DNA from: Spirirestis rafaelensis WJT71-NPBG6
GTDB taxonomy: Bacteria > Cyanobacteriota > Cyanobacteriia > Cyanobacteriales > Nostocaceae
Assembly: GCA_019359015.1 (NCBI GenBank)
Contig: JAHHID010000016.1
Span: 1-64,000 of the forward strand
Direction of reading: 5' to 3'
DNA length: 64,000 nt
In this document: one piece after another, positions 9,166-18,119 of the stretch
How the letters are laid out: every line of letters begins with the position of its first letter
Numbering within the stretch: the stretch's first letter is position 1
Notes under the pieces: generated by a model
What the model was told of the DNA's origin: nothing
Database searches by the model: none
What the model saw: only the letters and a program-made list of their open reading frames with translations
Translations under genes and position numbers: made by a program

Positions 9166-9354
9166 GAGCAATGTGATTTCATCTCCTTTCCCCTTCTGCC
9201 CTCTGCTTTATTTTTAGAACAGCTGTAGGTTATAAGTACGAGATTCTATCGCCTTTAAAAAAAAAATACCTTTTGTCATTGGGATGGGGTTGGCAATTCT
9301 CTCCTGATGCCGTCAGATTTTTTTCAAAAGACGGCTCAAAGAGGGAGGTTCCCA
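9166..9354. other. Leader region of the Crp-family gene
   Basis: The stretch is non-coding and holds an A9-10 run near 9259. The only usable signal is the strong SD GGGAGG just before the ATG at 9355. Confidence 0.4.
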
Positions 9355-10083
9355 ATGTCTATATCAAAAGGTTGCATTAAACTGGAAAATCAGCTAATAG
9401 CGGCTTTGCCTACTTCTGAATACCAACGCCTTATTCCTCACCTAGAGAGAGTTCCCCTGCCATTACAGCAAGTCCTCTATGAAGAGTGCGAACCAATCAC
9501 ACACGTTTATTTTCCCCTTCAGGGAATAGTTTCTTTAGTTTCCACTATGGAAGACGGTGGAACAGTAGAAGTCGGTATGGTGGGCAATGAAGGAATAGTA
9601 GGGATGCCTGTATTGTGGGGAGGCATATCCACGATCACAAGAGCGTTTGTGCAAATCCCTGGTTCTGCCATGAAAATAAAGGGAAGCCTGCTTAAAACCG
9701 AGTTTGACCGGGGTGGTGCGCTGCAAACCCTGCTGCTGCGTTACACGCAAGCGCTGCACACCCAGGCATCTCAAGGGGCTGCTTGCTTCCGTCTACATAC
9801 TATAGAGCAGCGACTTGCCCGTTGGCTGCTTACTGTTCATGACCGGATGGACAGAGACGAGTTTCCCCTGACTCAGGAATTTATCGCCCAGATGCTAGGT
9901 ACGCGACGTGCTGGTGTAACACTGGCTGCTAACAGCCTCAGCCAAGCAGGAATGATTCGCTACACCCGTGGCAGAATTACCATTTTGAATCGCAAGGAAT
10001 TGGAAGCAACCTCCTGTGAGTGTTATAAAACCATCCAAGCTGAGTTTACTCGGTTGCTTGGTAATTGCGAGCGATCGCATTAG
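9355..10083 (+). CDS. Crp/Fnr family transcriptional regulator
   Basis: From ATG 9355 (MSISKGCIK, 242 aa) the protein has a cyclic-nucleotide-binding-type beta-roll (about 15-130), a dimer helix and a C-terminal winged helix. The winged helix includes LTQEFIAQMLGTRRAGVTLA, a degenerate Crp HTH. I prefer this start to an earlier in-frame ATG at 9307 because GGGAGG lies 5 bases upstream. The sensor pocket lacks a clear cAMP-binding signature, and no N-terminal Fe-S cysteines are seen. The ligand and targets are unknown. Confidence 0.88.
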   Translation: MSISKGCIKLENQLIAALPTSEYQRLIPHLERVPLPLQQVLYEECEPITHVYFPLQGIVSLVSTMEDGGTVEVGMVGNEGIVGMPVLWGGISTITRAFVQIPGSAMKIKGSLLKTEFDRGGALQTLLLRYTQALHTQASQGAACFRLHTIEQRLARWLLTVHDRMDRDEFPLTQEFIAQMLGTRRAGVTLAANSLSQAGMIRYTRGRITILNRKELEATSCECYKTIQAEFTRLLGNCERSH

Positions 10084-10153
10084 TTTTCTTGGGTTTGTAC
10101 TTAGCGATAAAGCTCCAACTACAAACCATCATAGTTTCTGTGCTGACTACTAG

Positions 10154-11044
10154 TTAGGGCATTGTATGGGAATTGAGCGATCGCGCTACAATGCCGTACA
10201 TTAATGGTACATTCGGCACATCTAGTGGTGGAAACATCCGCCGTCCTGAAGCTTCACGCATCCGCTCAAATAGCTTGCAACCATTGCTATAGGGATATTC
10301 TTTCAACACTTCCAAAGTCAGCCCAGCTTGCAACAATGCTGTGACTATCTCGCCAATTCCCCACTGAAACTCATGGGAACGGTAAGGATTGTGAAAATTT
10401 TCGATACCTTTTTCGTAGCCCCAAGGTGTCAAACTACCGCTAGACTCAGCCACATAGTCGCCGATACCATCTTCACAAGTTAGAGGCTTTCCCTCAGAAA
10501 AATAAGCGAATTTGTGACTCCAATCTGTGTCAAACATCATCGCTACAGGGTGGAAGTCCACAACAACAAAGCGTCCACCAGGTTTGAGAATGTTTGAAAT
10601 TCCTTTTGCCCAAAGGTTGAGATTAGATATCCAACAAACAGCCCCGTAAGAAGAGAATACAATATCGAACTGCTCGTTTTTTTTAGCTGATTCCTCCAGC
10701 CAATCAAAAATATCTGCCCGGTGAAAGCTGGCAGAGATTCCAGATTCCTCTGAGAGTTTTTGGGCAAAAGCTATAGCTTCGTCGCTAATATCTATCCCAG
10801 TTACTTTAGCACCAAGCTGCACCAGACTTAAAGTATCTTGCCCAGCGTTGCATTGCAGATGAACCAAAGACAAACCAGCAATATTTCCCAAAAGTTCCTT
10901 TTCTTCTGGAAAGAGTGTACAGCCACCTTCTTGAAAAAACTTCGCCTGATCACCCTTATGGCTATTGTGCGCTTTAGTTGCTTCATTCCAAGACAAGCGA
11001 TTCTCTTCATGAAGTTCTTTTCTTAAAGGTGCGCTGCTCATCAT
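10154..11044 (-). CDS. Class I SAM-dependent methyltransferase
   Basis: The protein (about 296 aa from ATG 11044, MMSSAPLRKE) has a Rossmann methyltransferase core. Motif I reads LVHLQCNAGQDTLSLVQLG, the acidic loop is VTGIDIS, FHRADIFDW follows, and LKPGGRFVVVDFHP lies after it. The substrate cannot be told from sequence. An upstream in-frame start (11092) would overlap a palindrome and is less likely. It is monocistronic, and a long palindrome lies just upstream. Confidence 0.85.
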   Translation of the reverse strand: MMSSAPLRKELHEENRLSWNEATKAHNSHKGDQAKFFQEGGCTLFPEEKELLGNIAGLSLVHLQCNAGQDTLSLVQLGAKVTGIDISDEAIAFAQKLSEESGISASFHRADIFDWLEESAKKNEQFDIVFSSYGAVCWISNLNLWAKGISNILKPGGRFVVVDFHPVAMMFDTDWSHKFAYFSEGKPLTCEDGIGDYVAESSGSLTPWGYEKGIENFHNPYRSHEFQWGIGEIVTALLQAGLTLEVLKEYPYSNGCKLFERMREASGRRMFPPLDVPNVPLMYGIVARSLNSHTMP

Positions 11045-11072
11045 CTTGTACTTTTTTAAAGTTATTAATAAA

Positions 11073-11116
11073 TTAAAGTTCGTAATAACCACTTAAGTGG
11101 TTACTACGAACTTTAA
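11073..11116. terminator. Near-perfect 22-bp palindrome, possible terminator of the Pmp3 gene
   Basis: Bases 11073-11094 pair with 11095-11116 with one mismatch, centred on CACTTAAGTG. It lies about 30 bases downstream of the minus-strand Pmp3 stop and 29 bases before the methyltransferase start. It could end the first transcript or be a binding site controlling the second. Confidence 0.5.
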
Positions 11117-11147
11117 AATACTTTCACTTTAATTGCATTCACGTAGC

Positions 11148-11306
11148 TTATTTCTTAGAAATCACCCATATTGCGTGAATGATTCCTGGAAGATAGCCGA
11201 AAAGAGTCAAAACTATATTAATCCAAAAGTCTATACCAATACCAACTTGCAAGAACACTCCCAGAGGCGGTAGAAATATAGCACAAAGAATCCGAACTAA
11301 ATCCAT
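11148..11306 (-). CDS. YqaE/Pmp3 family small membrane protein
   Basis: This 52-aa protein has two hydrophobic segments (IFLPPLGVFLQVG and FWINIVLTLFGYLPGIIHAI) with the PPLGVFL and GYLPGIIHA signatures of the Pmp3/UPF0057 family. GGAGG lies 6 bases before the ATG. Family members sit in the plasma membrane and are linked to salt and membrane-potential stress. The sequence is complete. Confidence 0.9.
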   Translation of the reverse strand: MDLVRILCAIFLPPLGVFLQVGIGIDFWINIVLTLFGYLPGIIHAIWVISKK

Positions 11307-11431
11307 TTCAACCTCCAATCAATATCAAACCGAACAGCCTTTTTATTAATTTATTCCCAACTGCTCAAGCTTGTTTCTACCTTTCAACGTAACATCGCCT
11401 ATATCTTTATAGATACGGTTTACCGCACCGA

Positions 11432-11776
11432 TTAACCGCCGCTAATTTTGGCTTTGTAACCTAGCTTAATCAAAATCTCCAAGATTTTCTGCTTGTGGTC
11501 GCCTTGAATTTCAATTTCATTATCTTTAACTGTGCCACCTGTACCGCATTGAGCTTTCAACTGCTTCACCAAATCTGCTAAGGTTTCTGGTTTTGCCTGA
11601 AACCCAGTAATTACGGTGACAGTTTTACCTTTGCGTCCAGCGCGGGTCGCTTGTACGCGGACGTTTTGTTGTTGTGGAGGTAGTTCTTGAGTTGGTCTTT
11701 CTAAAGCAGCGGAGTTGTCGTTACCAAATTCTTGGTAGACAAAGCGTTTGTCAGAGTTACCTTTTCCAGAAGCCAT
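11432..11776 (-). CDS. SUI1/eIF1-like translation factor (YciH family)
   Basis: The 114-aa protein has an eIF1/SUI1 domain in its C-terminal 70 residues (GRKGKTVTVITGF, LKAQCGTGGTVKDNEIEIQG, LGYKAKISGG). Bacterial YciH homologues bind the 30S subunit and influence start-codon fidelity or act under stress. The N-terminal 45 residues are polar and unstructured. It stands alone. Confidence 0.92.
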   Translation of the reverse strand: MASGKGNSDKRFVYQEFGNDNSAALERPTQELPPQQQNVRVQATRAGRKGKTVTVITGFQAKPETLADLVKQLKAQCGTGGTVKDNEIEIQGDHKQKILEILIKLGYKAKISGG

Positions 11777-11876
11777 AGTAGATCAAGTAAAATTCAGCTT
11801 TATGGTTATTTATAGTGACTAGGGACTGGGCATTAGGGACTAGGGACTGGGGGGAATAGGAAATAACTTCTTTACA

Positions 11877-11945
11877 ATGCCCAATGACGCCAGGTGCTTC
11901 AACGGAGGGAACCTCCGCAACGCACTGGCTCCCCAATGCCCCAAT
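11877..11945. repeat. CCAATGAC/AGGTGCTTCAA dispersed repeat
   Basis: This is one copy of the Nostocales-type repeat that also occurs at 17621-17797 and elsewhere. It has an AACGGAGG..CCTCCG hairpin in its middle. Confidence 0.6.
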
Positions 11946-12019
11946 CATATTAAGCGATCGTATCCTATCCGCTTCAGACTTTTCTATAATTAAGTTCGTC
12001 CTGTCATCGAAATCAATCT

Positions 12020-13258
12020 GTGACTACCACTCCCCTTCCTTCCTCTCAATCAACTGCCCAAAGCCCTGATACTCAAGGACGTTTTGGACGCTTTGGCGGT
12101 AAGTATGTCCCAGAAACGCTGATGCCTGCTTTAGCTGAACTAGAAGCAGCTTACCAGCAATACCGGCACGATCGCACTTTTCAAGCTGAACTGCAACAAC
12201 TGTTACGCGATTATGTCGGACGCGCTACACCTTTGTATTTTGCTGAACGCCTTACCGCTCATTATGCCCGACCAGATGGCACGGGAGCGCAAATTTATCT
12301 AAAGCGTGAAGATTTAAATCACACTGGCGCTCATAAAATTAATAATGCTTTGGCTCAAGTTTTGTTGGCAAAGCGCATGGGTAAACAGCGAATTATCGCA
12401 GAAACCGGTGCAGGACAACATGGAGTGGCTACAGCTACAGTTTGCGCTCGTTTTGGGCTGCAATGCGTCATTTACATGGGCGTTCACGACATGGAACGCC
12501 AATCCTTAAATGTCTTCAGAATGCGGTTGATGGGGGCAGAAGTGCGTCCGGTAGAAGCTGGGACTGGAACTTTGAAGGATGCAACTTCTGAGGCTATTCG
12601 GGATTGGGTAACGAATGTGGAGACGACTCATTACATCCTCGGTTCGGTCGCAGGACCTCATCCTTACCCAATGATGGTACGCGATTTTCATGCGGTGATT
12701 GGGGAAGAAACTCGCGCTCAGGCAATGGAAAAGTGGGGTGGTTTGCCAGATATTCTTCTGGCTTGCGTCGGTGGTGGTTCTAATGCTATGGGACTATTTC
12801 ATGAGTTTGTCAAGGAATCTTCTGTGCGCTTAATTGGTGTGGAAGCAGCCGGCGAAGGTGTGAACACAGATAAACACGCTGCAACCTTGACAAAAGGACA
12901 AATAGGTGTATTGCACGGAGCGATGAGCTATTTGTTGCAAGATAATGATGGACAAGTAATTGAAGCTCATTCAATTAGTGCGGGGTTAGATTATCCTGGT
13001 GTGGGTCCAGAACACAGCTATTTAAAGGATACTGCGCGTGCAGAATATTACAGCGTCACAGATGAAGAGGCTTTGACGGCGTTTCGGATGTTGTCGCAGT
13101 TAGAGGGAATTATACCAGCACTAGAAACGGCTCATGCGATCGCCTACTTGAATACTTTATGTCCGCAACTAGAAGGTAGTCCCAAGATTGTCATTAACTG
13201 CTCTGGACGCGGTGACAAGGATGTGCAAACTGTAGCCAAGTTCTTAGCGAATGGGTAA
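12020..13258 (+). CDS. trpB: Tryptophan synthase beta subunit
   Basis: The 412-aa enzyme joins indole and serine to make tryptophan using PLP. The PLP lysine is Lys106 in [10 protein letters not shown]. The phosphate-binding loop is GGGSNAMG and the subunit signature [13 protein letters not shown] is intact. It starts at a GTG. It is not next to trpA; trpC is 11 kb away in this window on the other strand, so trp genes are scattered as usual for cyanobacteria. Confidence 0.97.
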   Translation: MTTTPLPSSQSTAQSPDTQGRFGRFGGKYVPETLMPALAELEAAYQQYRHDRTFQAELQQLLRDYVGRATPLYFAERLTAHYARPDGTGAQIYLKREDLNHTGAHKINNALAQVLLAKRMGKQRIIAETGAGQHGVATATVCARFGLQCVIYMGVHDMERQSLNVFRMRLMGAEVRPVEAGTGTLKDATSEAIRDWVTNVETTHYILGSVAGPHPYPMMVRDFHAVIGEETRAQAMEKWGGLPDILLACVGGGSNAMGLFHEFVKESSVRLIGVEAAGEGVNTDKHAATLTKGQIGVLHGAMSYLLQDNDGQVIEAHSISAGLDYPGVGPEHSYLKDTARAEYYSVTDEEALTAFRMLSQLEGIIPALETAHAIAYLNTLCPQLEGSPKIVINCSGRGDKDVQTVAKFLANG

Positions 13259-13364
13259 TGGGGAATAGGGCATGGGGCATTGGGCATGGGGTATGGAAGG
13301 AATCCTATTTGAACGCGCATTACGTTCTTGAGTTTTTTTTATTCCCAATGCCCATTGCCCCCTT

Positions 13365-13580
13365 CTCTTCTCCTATCGGAGACGCTACGCGAACGAGACG
13401 CTACGCGAACGGGGTTCGCCAGTCGCTCATGGGGGAGACCACGGCAGATGCTTCAAGTCGGCGGAGCCGACGGCAGATGCTTCAAGCCGGGAAACCCGTC
13501 CAACGCACTGCCTCCCCAACGCACTGCCTCCCCTTGGCGCTAGCCTCTCCCTTTGGGAGAAGACCGCGCTGGCTCACCAT
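13365..13580. repeat. Dispersed GACGCTACGCGAACG / GGCAGATGCTTCAAG repeat block
   Basis: The 521-base gap after trpB holds a mosaic of short GC-rich repeats: two GACGCTACGCGAACG copies, two GGCAGATGCTTCAAG copies and CCCAACGCACTGCCTCC twice. Apparent short frames here are repeat artefacts. The last 190 bases before the CAP gene look unique and non-coding. Confidence 0.7.
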
Positions 13581-13779
13581 TGCCCATTGCCCAAATTGTT
13601 AAATTTTTATTTTGATTTGCTTGCCAATTGCCAGATTGTAATTAAATACTCTAACTAGGGCGATCGCAATGTGCAAATATTTCCTAACATCCTGGAATAC
13701 TGAAAAGTATGCGGGTATACCAGGAAACAAACAAGCAGGGGATGCGTCTAAAAAAACTCTACATATTACTTAACTCTTC

Positions 13780-14331
13780 ATGTTTCGACAAACTGCTTTT
13801 GGCATCGCTTTCAGTGCGCTTGTCCTAGCCAGTGGATTAACGAGCAGTCCTGTACCAGGTCATACGACGAACGAAAACAGTGATCATCAGCCGTTGTCGA
13901 TTGGATCTAGTCAAGTTGCATTGTCACCTACTACTACTTTTAAAACCACTGCTCTAGAAAAATCAGTTTTTGACCAAATTAATCGCTATCGAGTTTCTAA
14001 AGGTTTGTCTAAACTGACTTTAAATGCAAACATCACTCGGCAAGCAAGGATTCATAGTCAAAATATGGCTAATAGGAAAGTTTCGTTTAGTCACAAGGGA
14101 TTTGAAAAGCGAGTCAATTCTACCTCGATTAGATATAAGAGTGCGGCAGAAAATGTAGCTTTTAACCAAGGCTATCCTGACCCAGCAAGCCAAGCTATGA
14201 CTGGTTGGATCAACAGTCCCGGACATCTGAAAAACATTAAAGGCAAATACTACAACTTAACTGGGATTGGTGTTGCTGCTAATAGCGAAGGGGAAGTCTA
14301 TCTGACGCAAATTTTTATTCGCAATAAATAG
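13780..14331 (+). CDS. CAP-domain (SCP/PR-1 like) secreted protein
   Basis: The 183-aa protein has an N-terminal signal peptide (about 1-25) and a CAP domain from about residue 65. Signatures are INRYRVSKGLSKLTLN, ARIHSQNMA, SAAENVAFN and GWINSPGHLKNI, with the cavity residues (His in IHSQ, Glu in AEN, His in PGHL). It is probably exported. Its function is unknown; some CAP proteins bind lipids or act as proteases. It is monocistronic. Confidence 0.9.
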   Translation: MFRQTAFGIAFSALVLASGLTSSPVPGHTTNENSDHQPLSIGSSQVALSPTTTFKTTALEKSVFDQINRYRVSKGLSKLTLNANITRQARIHSQNMANRKVSFSHKGFEKRVNSTSIRYKSAAENVAFNQGYPDPASQAMTGWINSPGHLKNIKGKYYNLTGIGVAANSEGEVYLTQIFIRNK

Positions 14332-14341
14332 GATGTGGAGG

Positions 14342-14450
14342 GATTAGTTAGTAGATAGTAGATAGTGGATAGTCGCAAAGAATAAACAACTAATTAGCAA
14401 GAACTGACCACTAACTACTAACAACCAACCACTAAGAATTACCCGCAATC
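14342..14450. repeat. ACTAAC/TTAGTAG low-complexity inverted repeat
   Basis: TTAGTTAGTAGATAG-type sequence is followed by complementary CTAACTACTAACAACC sequence, able to form a weak hairpin after the CAP gene. Similar stretches occur at 33067-33185. Confidence 0.5.
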
Positions 14451-14488
14451 AGGTAAGATGAGGTATTAAACCGGACTTAATTCAATTC

Positions 14489-15112
14489 ATGGAAGATTTT
14501 CAGGTTTGCGATCGCGACCTTAGTGAGGCTGCCTTATCGGAGTATCTAAAATCTGAGGCGATCGCAGTCGATACCGAAACAATGGGATTATTGCCACTAC
14601 GCGATCGCTTGTGTCTTGTCCAGTTGTGCAATGATGAGGGTAAAGTTACCGCAATCCGGATTGCTAAAGGACAAAGCGACTCCCCAAACTTAAAAAAACT
14701 TCTCGAAGCAGCGAATATTGTCAAAATTTTTCACTTTGCTCGCTTCGATATTGCCACCTTGCGTTATCATCTCGGCATCCAAGTTAATCCTGTATTTTGC
14801 ACCAAGATTGCAAGTAAGTTAGCGCGCACTTACACCAATCGTCACGGACTTAAAGATGTGGTGCAAGAATTGGAACAAGTCGAACTCGATAAAAGCGCTC
14901 AAAGTTCTGACTGGGGAAACGCTGCTAATTTATCCGTATCTCAATTAAATTACGCTGCCAATGATGTACGCTACTTAATCAGCGTGCGACAGAAACTAAT
15001 AGAAATGCTTAAAAGAGAAGAACGTTGGCAAATCGCACAAGAATGCTTTCAGTCTTTACCAACTATAGTTTCCTTAGATTTATTACAATTTAAGGATGTA
15101 TTTGAACATTGA
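14489..15112 (+). CDS. RNase D-type 3'-5' exonuclease
   Basis: The 207-aa protein is a single DEDDy exonuclease domain. ExoI is VDTETMGL, ExoII HFARFDIATLRYH and ExoIII YAANDVRYL. It lacks the HRDC domains of enterobacterial RNase D, which is normal for the short cyanobacterial type. It is expected to trim structured RNA 3' ends such as tRNA precursors. It converges with the rhodanese gene. Confidence 0.92.
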   Translation: MEDFQVCDRDLSEAALSEYLKSEAIAVDTETMGLLPLRDRLCLVQLCNDEGKVTAIRIAKGQSDSPNLKKLLEAANIVKIFHFARFDIATLRYHLGIQVNPVFCTKIASKLARTYTNRHGLKDVVQELEQVELDKSAQSSDWGNAANLSVSQLNYAANDVRYLISVRQKLIEMLKREERWQIAQECFQSLPTIVSLDLLQFKDVFEH

Positions 15113-15128
15113 GAAGTTGGCTACACAC

Positions 15129-15208
15129 AGTCAAGAGTCAAAAAGTCAAAAGTCTATAATTTATTTTTTAATTCTTAACTGTTGACTTTTGACCCTTGAC
15201 TCTTGACT
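15129..15208. terminator. Long inverted repeat between convergent genes
   Basis: AGTCAAGAGTCAAAAAG.. (15129-15153) pairs with ..CCTTGACTCTTGACT (15185-15208) over about 24 positions with few mismatches around an AT-rich loop. It lies between the convergent RNase D and rhodanese genes and probably ends both transcripts. Confidence 0.5.
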
Positions 15209-15213
15209 AAGGA

Positions 15214-15795
15214 CTAGACGTCTTTGTTTTGTGTTTCGGCGTGATTTTTCAAGCGATCTACAACATTGTAATCATCTGCGCCTGCGGGAGTCATTGATTC
15301 TACAATACCCTCAGTTGGACCGCCGACAGCTTTCCATGCAGCAAGACCACCTTTGAGTGCTGATACATGCTCAAACCCAGCAGAACGAAGTGCTTGTGCG
15401 GCTTGGTTCGTTTCTTGGTCATTTGCGCCGTAAACGTAAATATCACGGCTTTTCACCAAACTTGGGGTTGCGCGGTCTACCAATTCATCCATTGGCATTG
15501 ACATTGATCCCATGATGTGACCTTCATTGTAGGTCATGCGATCGCGTACATCCAAAATTGTAAAAGCTGGTTCGCCCCACTCCAAACGCGACTTCAGCAC
15601 ATGAACATCAGACTGGGGGTCAACTGGTGGCTGTGAAGGAATAACATCGCCTACTACATTATTCAGAGCGTTCTTAGCGTTTTGTCCTGCATTGTTCGCT
15701 GCATCTGCCACATTCTTCGCTGCCGATTCTGCTGTATTTTTTGCAGAATCTGCTGCGTTCTTTGCTGTTTCCACAGCCTTATTTTCTGATTCCAT
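15214..15795 (-). CDS. Rhodanese-like protein lacking the active-site Cys, with Ala-rich helical N terminus
   Basis: Residues 1-50 are a run of 11-residue-like amphipathic repeats (AKNAADSAKNTAESAAKN) reminiscent of LEA or apolipoprotein helices. Residues about 65-165 form a rhodanese fold (FTILDVRDRMTYNEGHIMGS). The catalytic loop reads VYGANDQET, with no cysteine where sulfurtransferases have one. It is therefore probably not a sulfurtransferase but a binding or structural domain. No signal peptide or membrane segment is seen. The frame is intact. Confidence 0.85.
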   Translation of the reverse strand: MESENKAVETAKNAADSAKNTAESAAKNVADAANNAGQNAKNALNNVVGDVIPSQPPVDPQSDVHVLKSRLEWGEPAFTILDVRDRMTYNEGHIMGSMSMPMDELVDRATPSLVKSRDIYVYGANDQETNQAAQALRSAGFEHVSALKGGLAAWKAVGGPTEGIVESMTPAGADDYNVVDRLKNHAETQNKDV

Positions 15796-16188
15796 ACATC
15801 CCTCGCCGATTATGTTAATAGCAGTAATTTAGCAAACATCAAAAATTTACTTTCTCTTTCCTGGGTATGAAGCTTCTAAATATCCCCCTTCAGATAGACT
15901 TACTGATAAAGATAAATCTTCGCAGGCTACTAGGCTTAATTCGTAACGTTATAAACATAATTTGATATGAGAATTTTTTTAGAATCCGAGAAAATTAAAT
16001 TGTGTATATTTTATTTGACAAAAAGCATTTATTAAGCTTTATGCTTTTGATAGGCGAGCGTCAATAACAAAAATATAATACTCGCCTTGAAGTATAGCTA
16101 CCATAAAAAACGAATTAATTTAAATAATTAACTCAGGGTATTATTCCTGAAAAAAATATTATCCTAAATAATCAGTTTCAGTGTTTTA
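15796..16188. other. AT-rich non-coding stretch
   Basis: No plausible gene or tRNA is seen on either strand. The base composition is much more AT-rich than the neighbours, as in decayed regions. Confidence 0.4.
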
Positions 16189-16308
16189 GTGGATCTGTGG
16201 CAAAAGTCCTTACGCATTGATTACCAGCCAGTTGATCATATCAGCGCGATCGCTAAAAATTATCAACTGGATGGCAGGGAGATATTAATTGCCTTTACTC
16301 GAAGCTGA
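16189..16308 (+). pseudogene. Possible C-terminal fragment of an AAA ATPase
   Basis: A 39-codon frame reads LWQKSLRIDYQPVDHISAIA and KNYQLDGREILIAFTRS. This resembles the lid region after a AAA core (..IAKxYxLxGxEI..). No ATPase core is found upstream, where the sequence is AT-rich and full of stops. I regard it as a gene scrap; the assignment is tentative. Confidence 0.3.
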
Positions 16309-16419
16309 AAAGCAACTTCGATAAAAAGTTATAAAATTACATTAAAATTAATGCGTAATTCATAGCAGCGATTTGGCAGAGCATCAAAAGGATTTATTCC
16401 CTCTGGTTGATGGTAATTC

Positions 16420-17541
16420 CTAATCTCCTTTGGTTGTACTTCCATATTTTTTCAGACTTTTTGCGGATAACACTCGTTTAGCAGCTATCCGCTGACACAC
16501 CAACTCAGCCGCTAAATGTATCGCTGCTTTCATCGAAGTAGCATCGGCAATTCCCTTACCCGCAATATCAAATGCTGTCCCATGATCTGGTGAAGTCCTA
16601 ACAAAAGGAAGACCGATAGAAGTATTAACTGCTCTATCAAATGCCATCAACTTCACAGGTATTAAACCTTGGTCATGGTAAAGCGCTAAATAAGCATCAG
16701 CCGGATTTTGGAAAGCAGCAGAATTTCCATACCAAGCTTGACCAGGCTTCACCCACATTGTATCGGGTGGGATGGGACCATCTAATTGAAATAATGGTCT
16801 ATTTTTACGCTCTTGTTCTAACCAGGGAATTAGCCAATCTTGTTCCTCATGTCCCAATTGTCCCTGTTCCCCACTGTGGGGATTTAAACCAGCGATCGCT
16901 ATCCTTCCTTCTTGTATCCCAAAATCTTTCTCCAAGCATTCCACCAGCAAATCTAATTTTTTTGTCATTAGCTGCGGTGTTAGTACCTGCGATACTTGAC
17001 ATAAAGGAATATGTGTAGTTGCAAGTAAAGCGCGGAGTGTCCAGTTAGTGTGAGGCGATCGCGCGACAAATAACATCCCAAAGCGCTCAACTCCTGATTT
17101 TTCTGCTAAAAGCTCAGTTTGCCCTGGATAATTATATCCTGCCGCCTTCCATGCAGATTTAGCGATCGGACCAGTAACGATCGCATCGAATTTACCAGAT
17201 AGTGTGAGAGCGATCGCCGTTTCCATGTAAGCAAAACTAGCCGCACCACTAGCTGCATTACCAGTACCTGTGATAATTTCACCTTCAGAATGCACATCCA
17301 AAACTGACAATTCAGCCGGATTTGCTATCACGTCTAAATTCTTAGTTAAATTTAACTTAGTATAAACTTGTGTCAGTAAATCCCGGCTTCCGACCACTGT
17401 CACATCACAGTGTTTGCTAACATCCGGATCTGCCAAAGCTTTCAAAACTACCTCTGGTCCAATCCCAGCTGGATCTCCCAACGTCAGCACCAGACGCGGA
17501 CGCAAGTGTTTATCAAACGTTACCCTATCATCTAAATACAT
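16420..17541 (-). CDS. pdxA: 4-hydroxythreonine-4-phosphate dehydrogenase
   Basis: The 373-aa protein matches PdxA, which oxidises 4-phosphohydroxy-L-threonine in the DXP-dependent route to pyridoxal phosphate. [13 protein letters not shown] opens the N-terminal domain, and later blocks are [29 protein letters not shown] and [14 protein letters not shown]. The metal-binding histidines are in these later blocks. I chose ATG 17541 because the frame's earlier TTG (17562) lies inside the SD GAGGAGG. A further PLP-using enzyme (trpB) is nearby, but no operon link is seen. Confidence 0.95.
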   Translation of the reverse strand: MYLDDRVTFDKHLRPRLVLTLGDPAGIGPEVVLKALADPDVSKHCDVTVVGSRDLLTQVYTKLNLTKNLDVIANPAELSVLDVHSEGEIITGTGNAASGAASFAYMETAIALTLSGKFDAIVTGPIAKSAWKAAGYNYPGQTELLAEKSGVERFGMLFVARSPHTNWTLRALLATTHIPLCQVSQVLTPQLMTKKLDLLVECLEKDFGIQEGRIAIAGLNPHSGEQGQLGHEEQDWLIPWLEQERKNRPLFQLDGPIPPDTMWVKPGQAWYGNSAAFQNPADAYLALYHDQGLIPVKLMAFDRAVNTSIGLPFVRTSPDHGTAFDIAGKGIADATSMKAAIHLAAELVCQRIAAKRVLSAKSLKKYGSTTKGD

Positions 17542-17620
17542 ATAAGTTAAGATCCTCCTCAAAAAGTGGGAATAATACTTTTAAGATTTGCAGGCATTGG
17601 TAATTAACCCAATGCCCAAT

Positions 17621-17797
17621 GACGGCAGGTGCTTCAAGCCGGGAAACCCGTCCAACGCACTGCCTCCCCAATGCCCAATGACGGCAGGTGCTTCAAGCCG
17701 GGAAACCCGTCCAACGCACTGCCTCCCCAATGCCCAATGACGGCAGGTGCTTCAAGCCGGGAAACCCGTCCAACGCACTGCCTCCCCAATGCCCCAT
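17621..17797. repeat. 59-bp unit repeated three times in tandem
   Basis: The units start at 17621, 17680 and 17739 with GACGGCAGGTGCTTCAAGCC and are practically identical. Each holds GCCGGGAAACCCG and CCAACGCACTGCCTCC blocks also found singly in other gaps. Being gap-free and identical, they are not a CRISPR array. They lie between pdxA and petM. Confidence 0.9.
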
Positions 17798-17861
17798 GCC
17801 CTAGTCCTTCTGGTAAACTGAGTTTATATAAATTAACCATTCTTAGAGGAGAATTACACCA

Positions 17862-17966
17862 ATGAGCGAAATTGTAGCGGCAGCTTTGTTACCCATCGCT
17901 TTAATCTTCATCGGCTGGGGTTTGGGCGTATTGTTGCTCAAGATTCAGGGCGCAGAACCAGAATAA
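17862..17966 (+). CDS. petM: Cytochrome b6f complex subunit PetM
   Basis: This 34-aa protein is a single membrane helix ([18 protein letters not shown]..) ending in the conserved [11 protein letters not shown]. That ending is diagnostic of PetM (subunit VII) rather than PetG, PetL or PetN. AGAGGAGA lies about 10 bases before the ATG. PetM is a small peripheral subunit of the thylakoid cytochrome b6f complex. The gene is followed 153 bases later by ycf39 on the same strand. Confidence 0.93.
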   Translation: MSEIVAAALLPIALIFIGWGLGVLLLKIQGAEPE

Positions 17967-18119
17967 TCGTTCTACTGAGCCGAAGCTTTAGAGGGGAGAG
18001 GCGACAAAAAAGTCTCTCTCAACAGATTCAGTTTCTTAAAAATATTGTAAACTTTTGTTTGCATATGCGAGTCTGATAAGATTCTATTAATAAAACTTTA
18101 AGATTTTTTACAAAGCCCC

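Noticed and set aside
17621-17797. 59-bp tandem units as a mini CRISPR array
   Set aside because: All 59 bases are repeated, so there is no variable spacer part.
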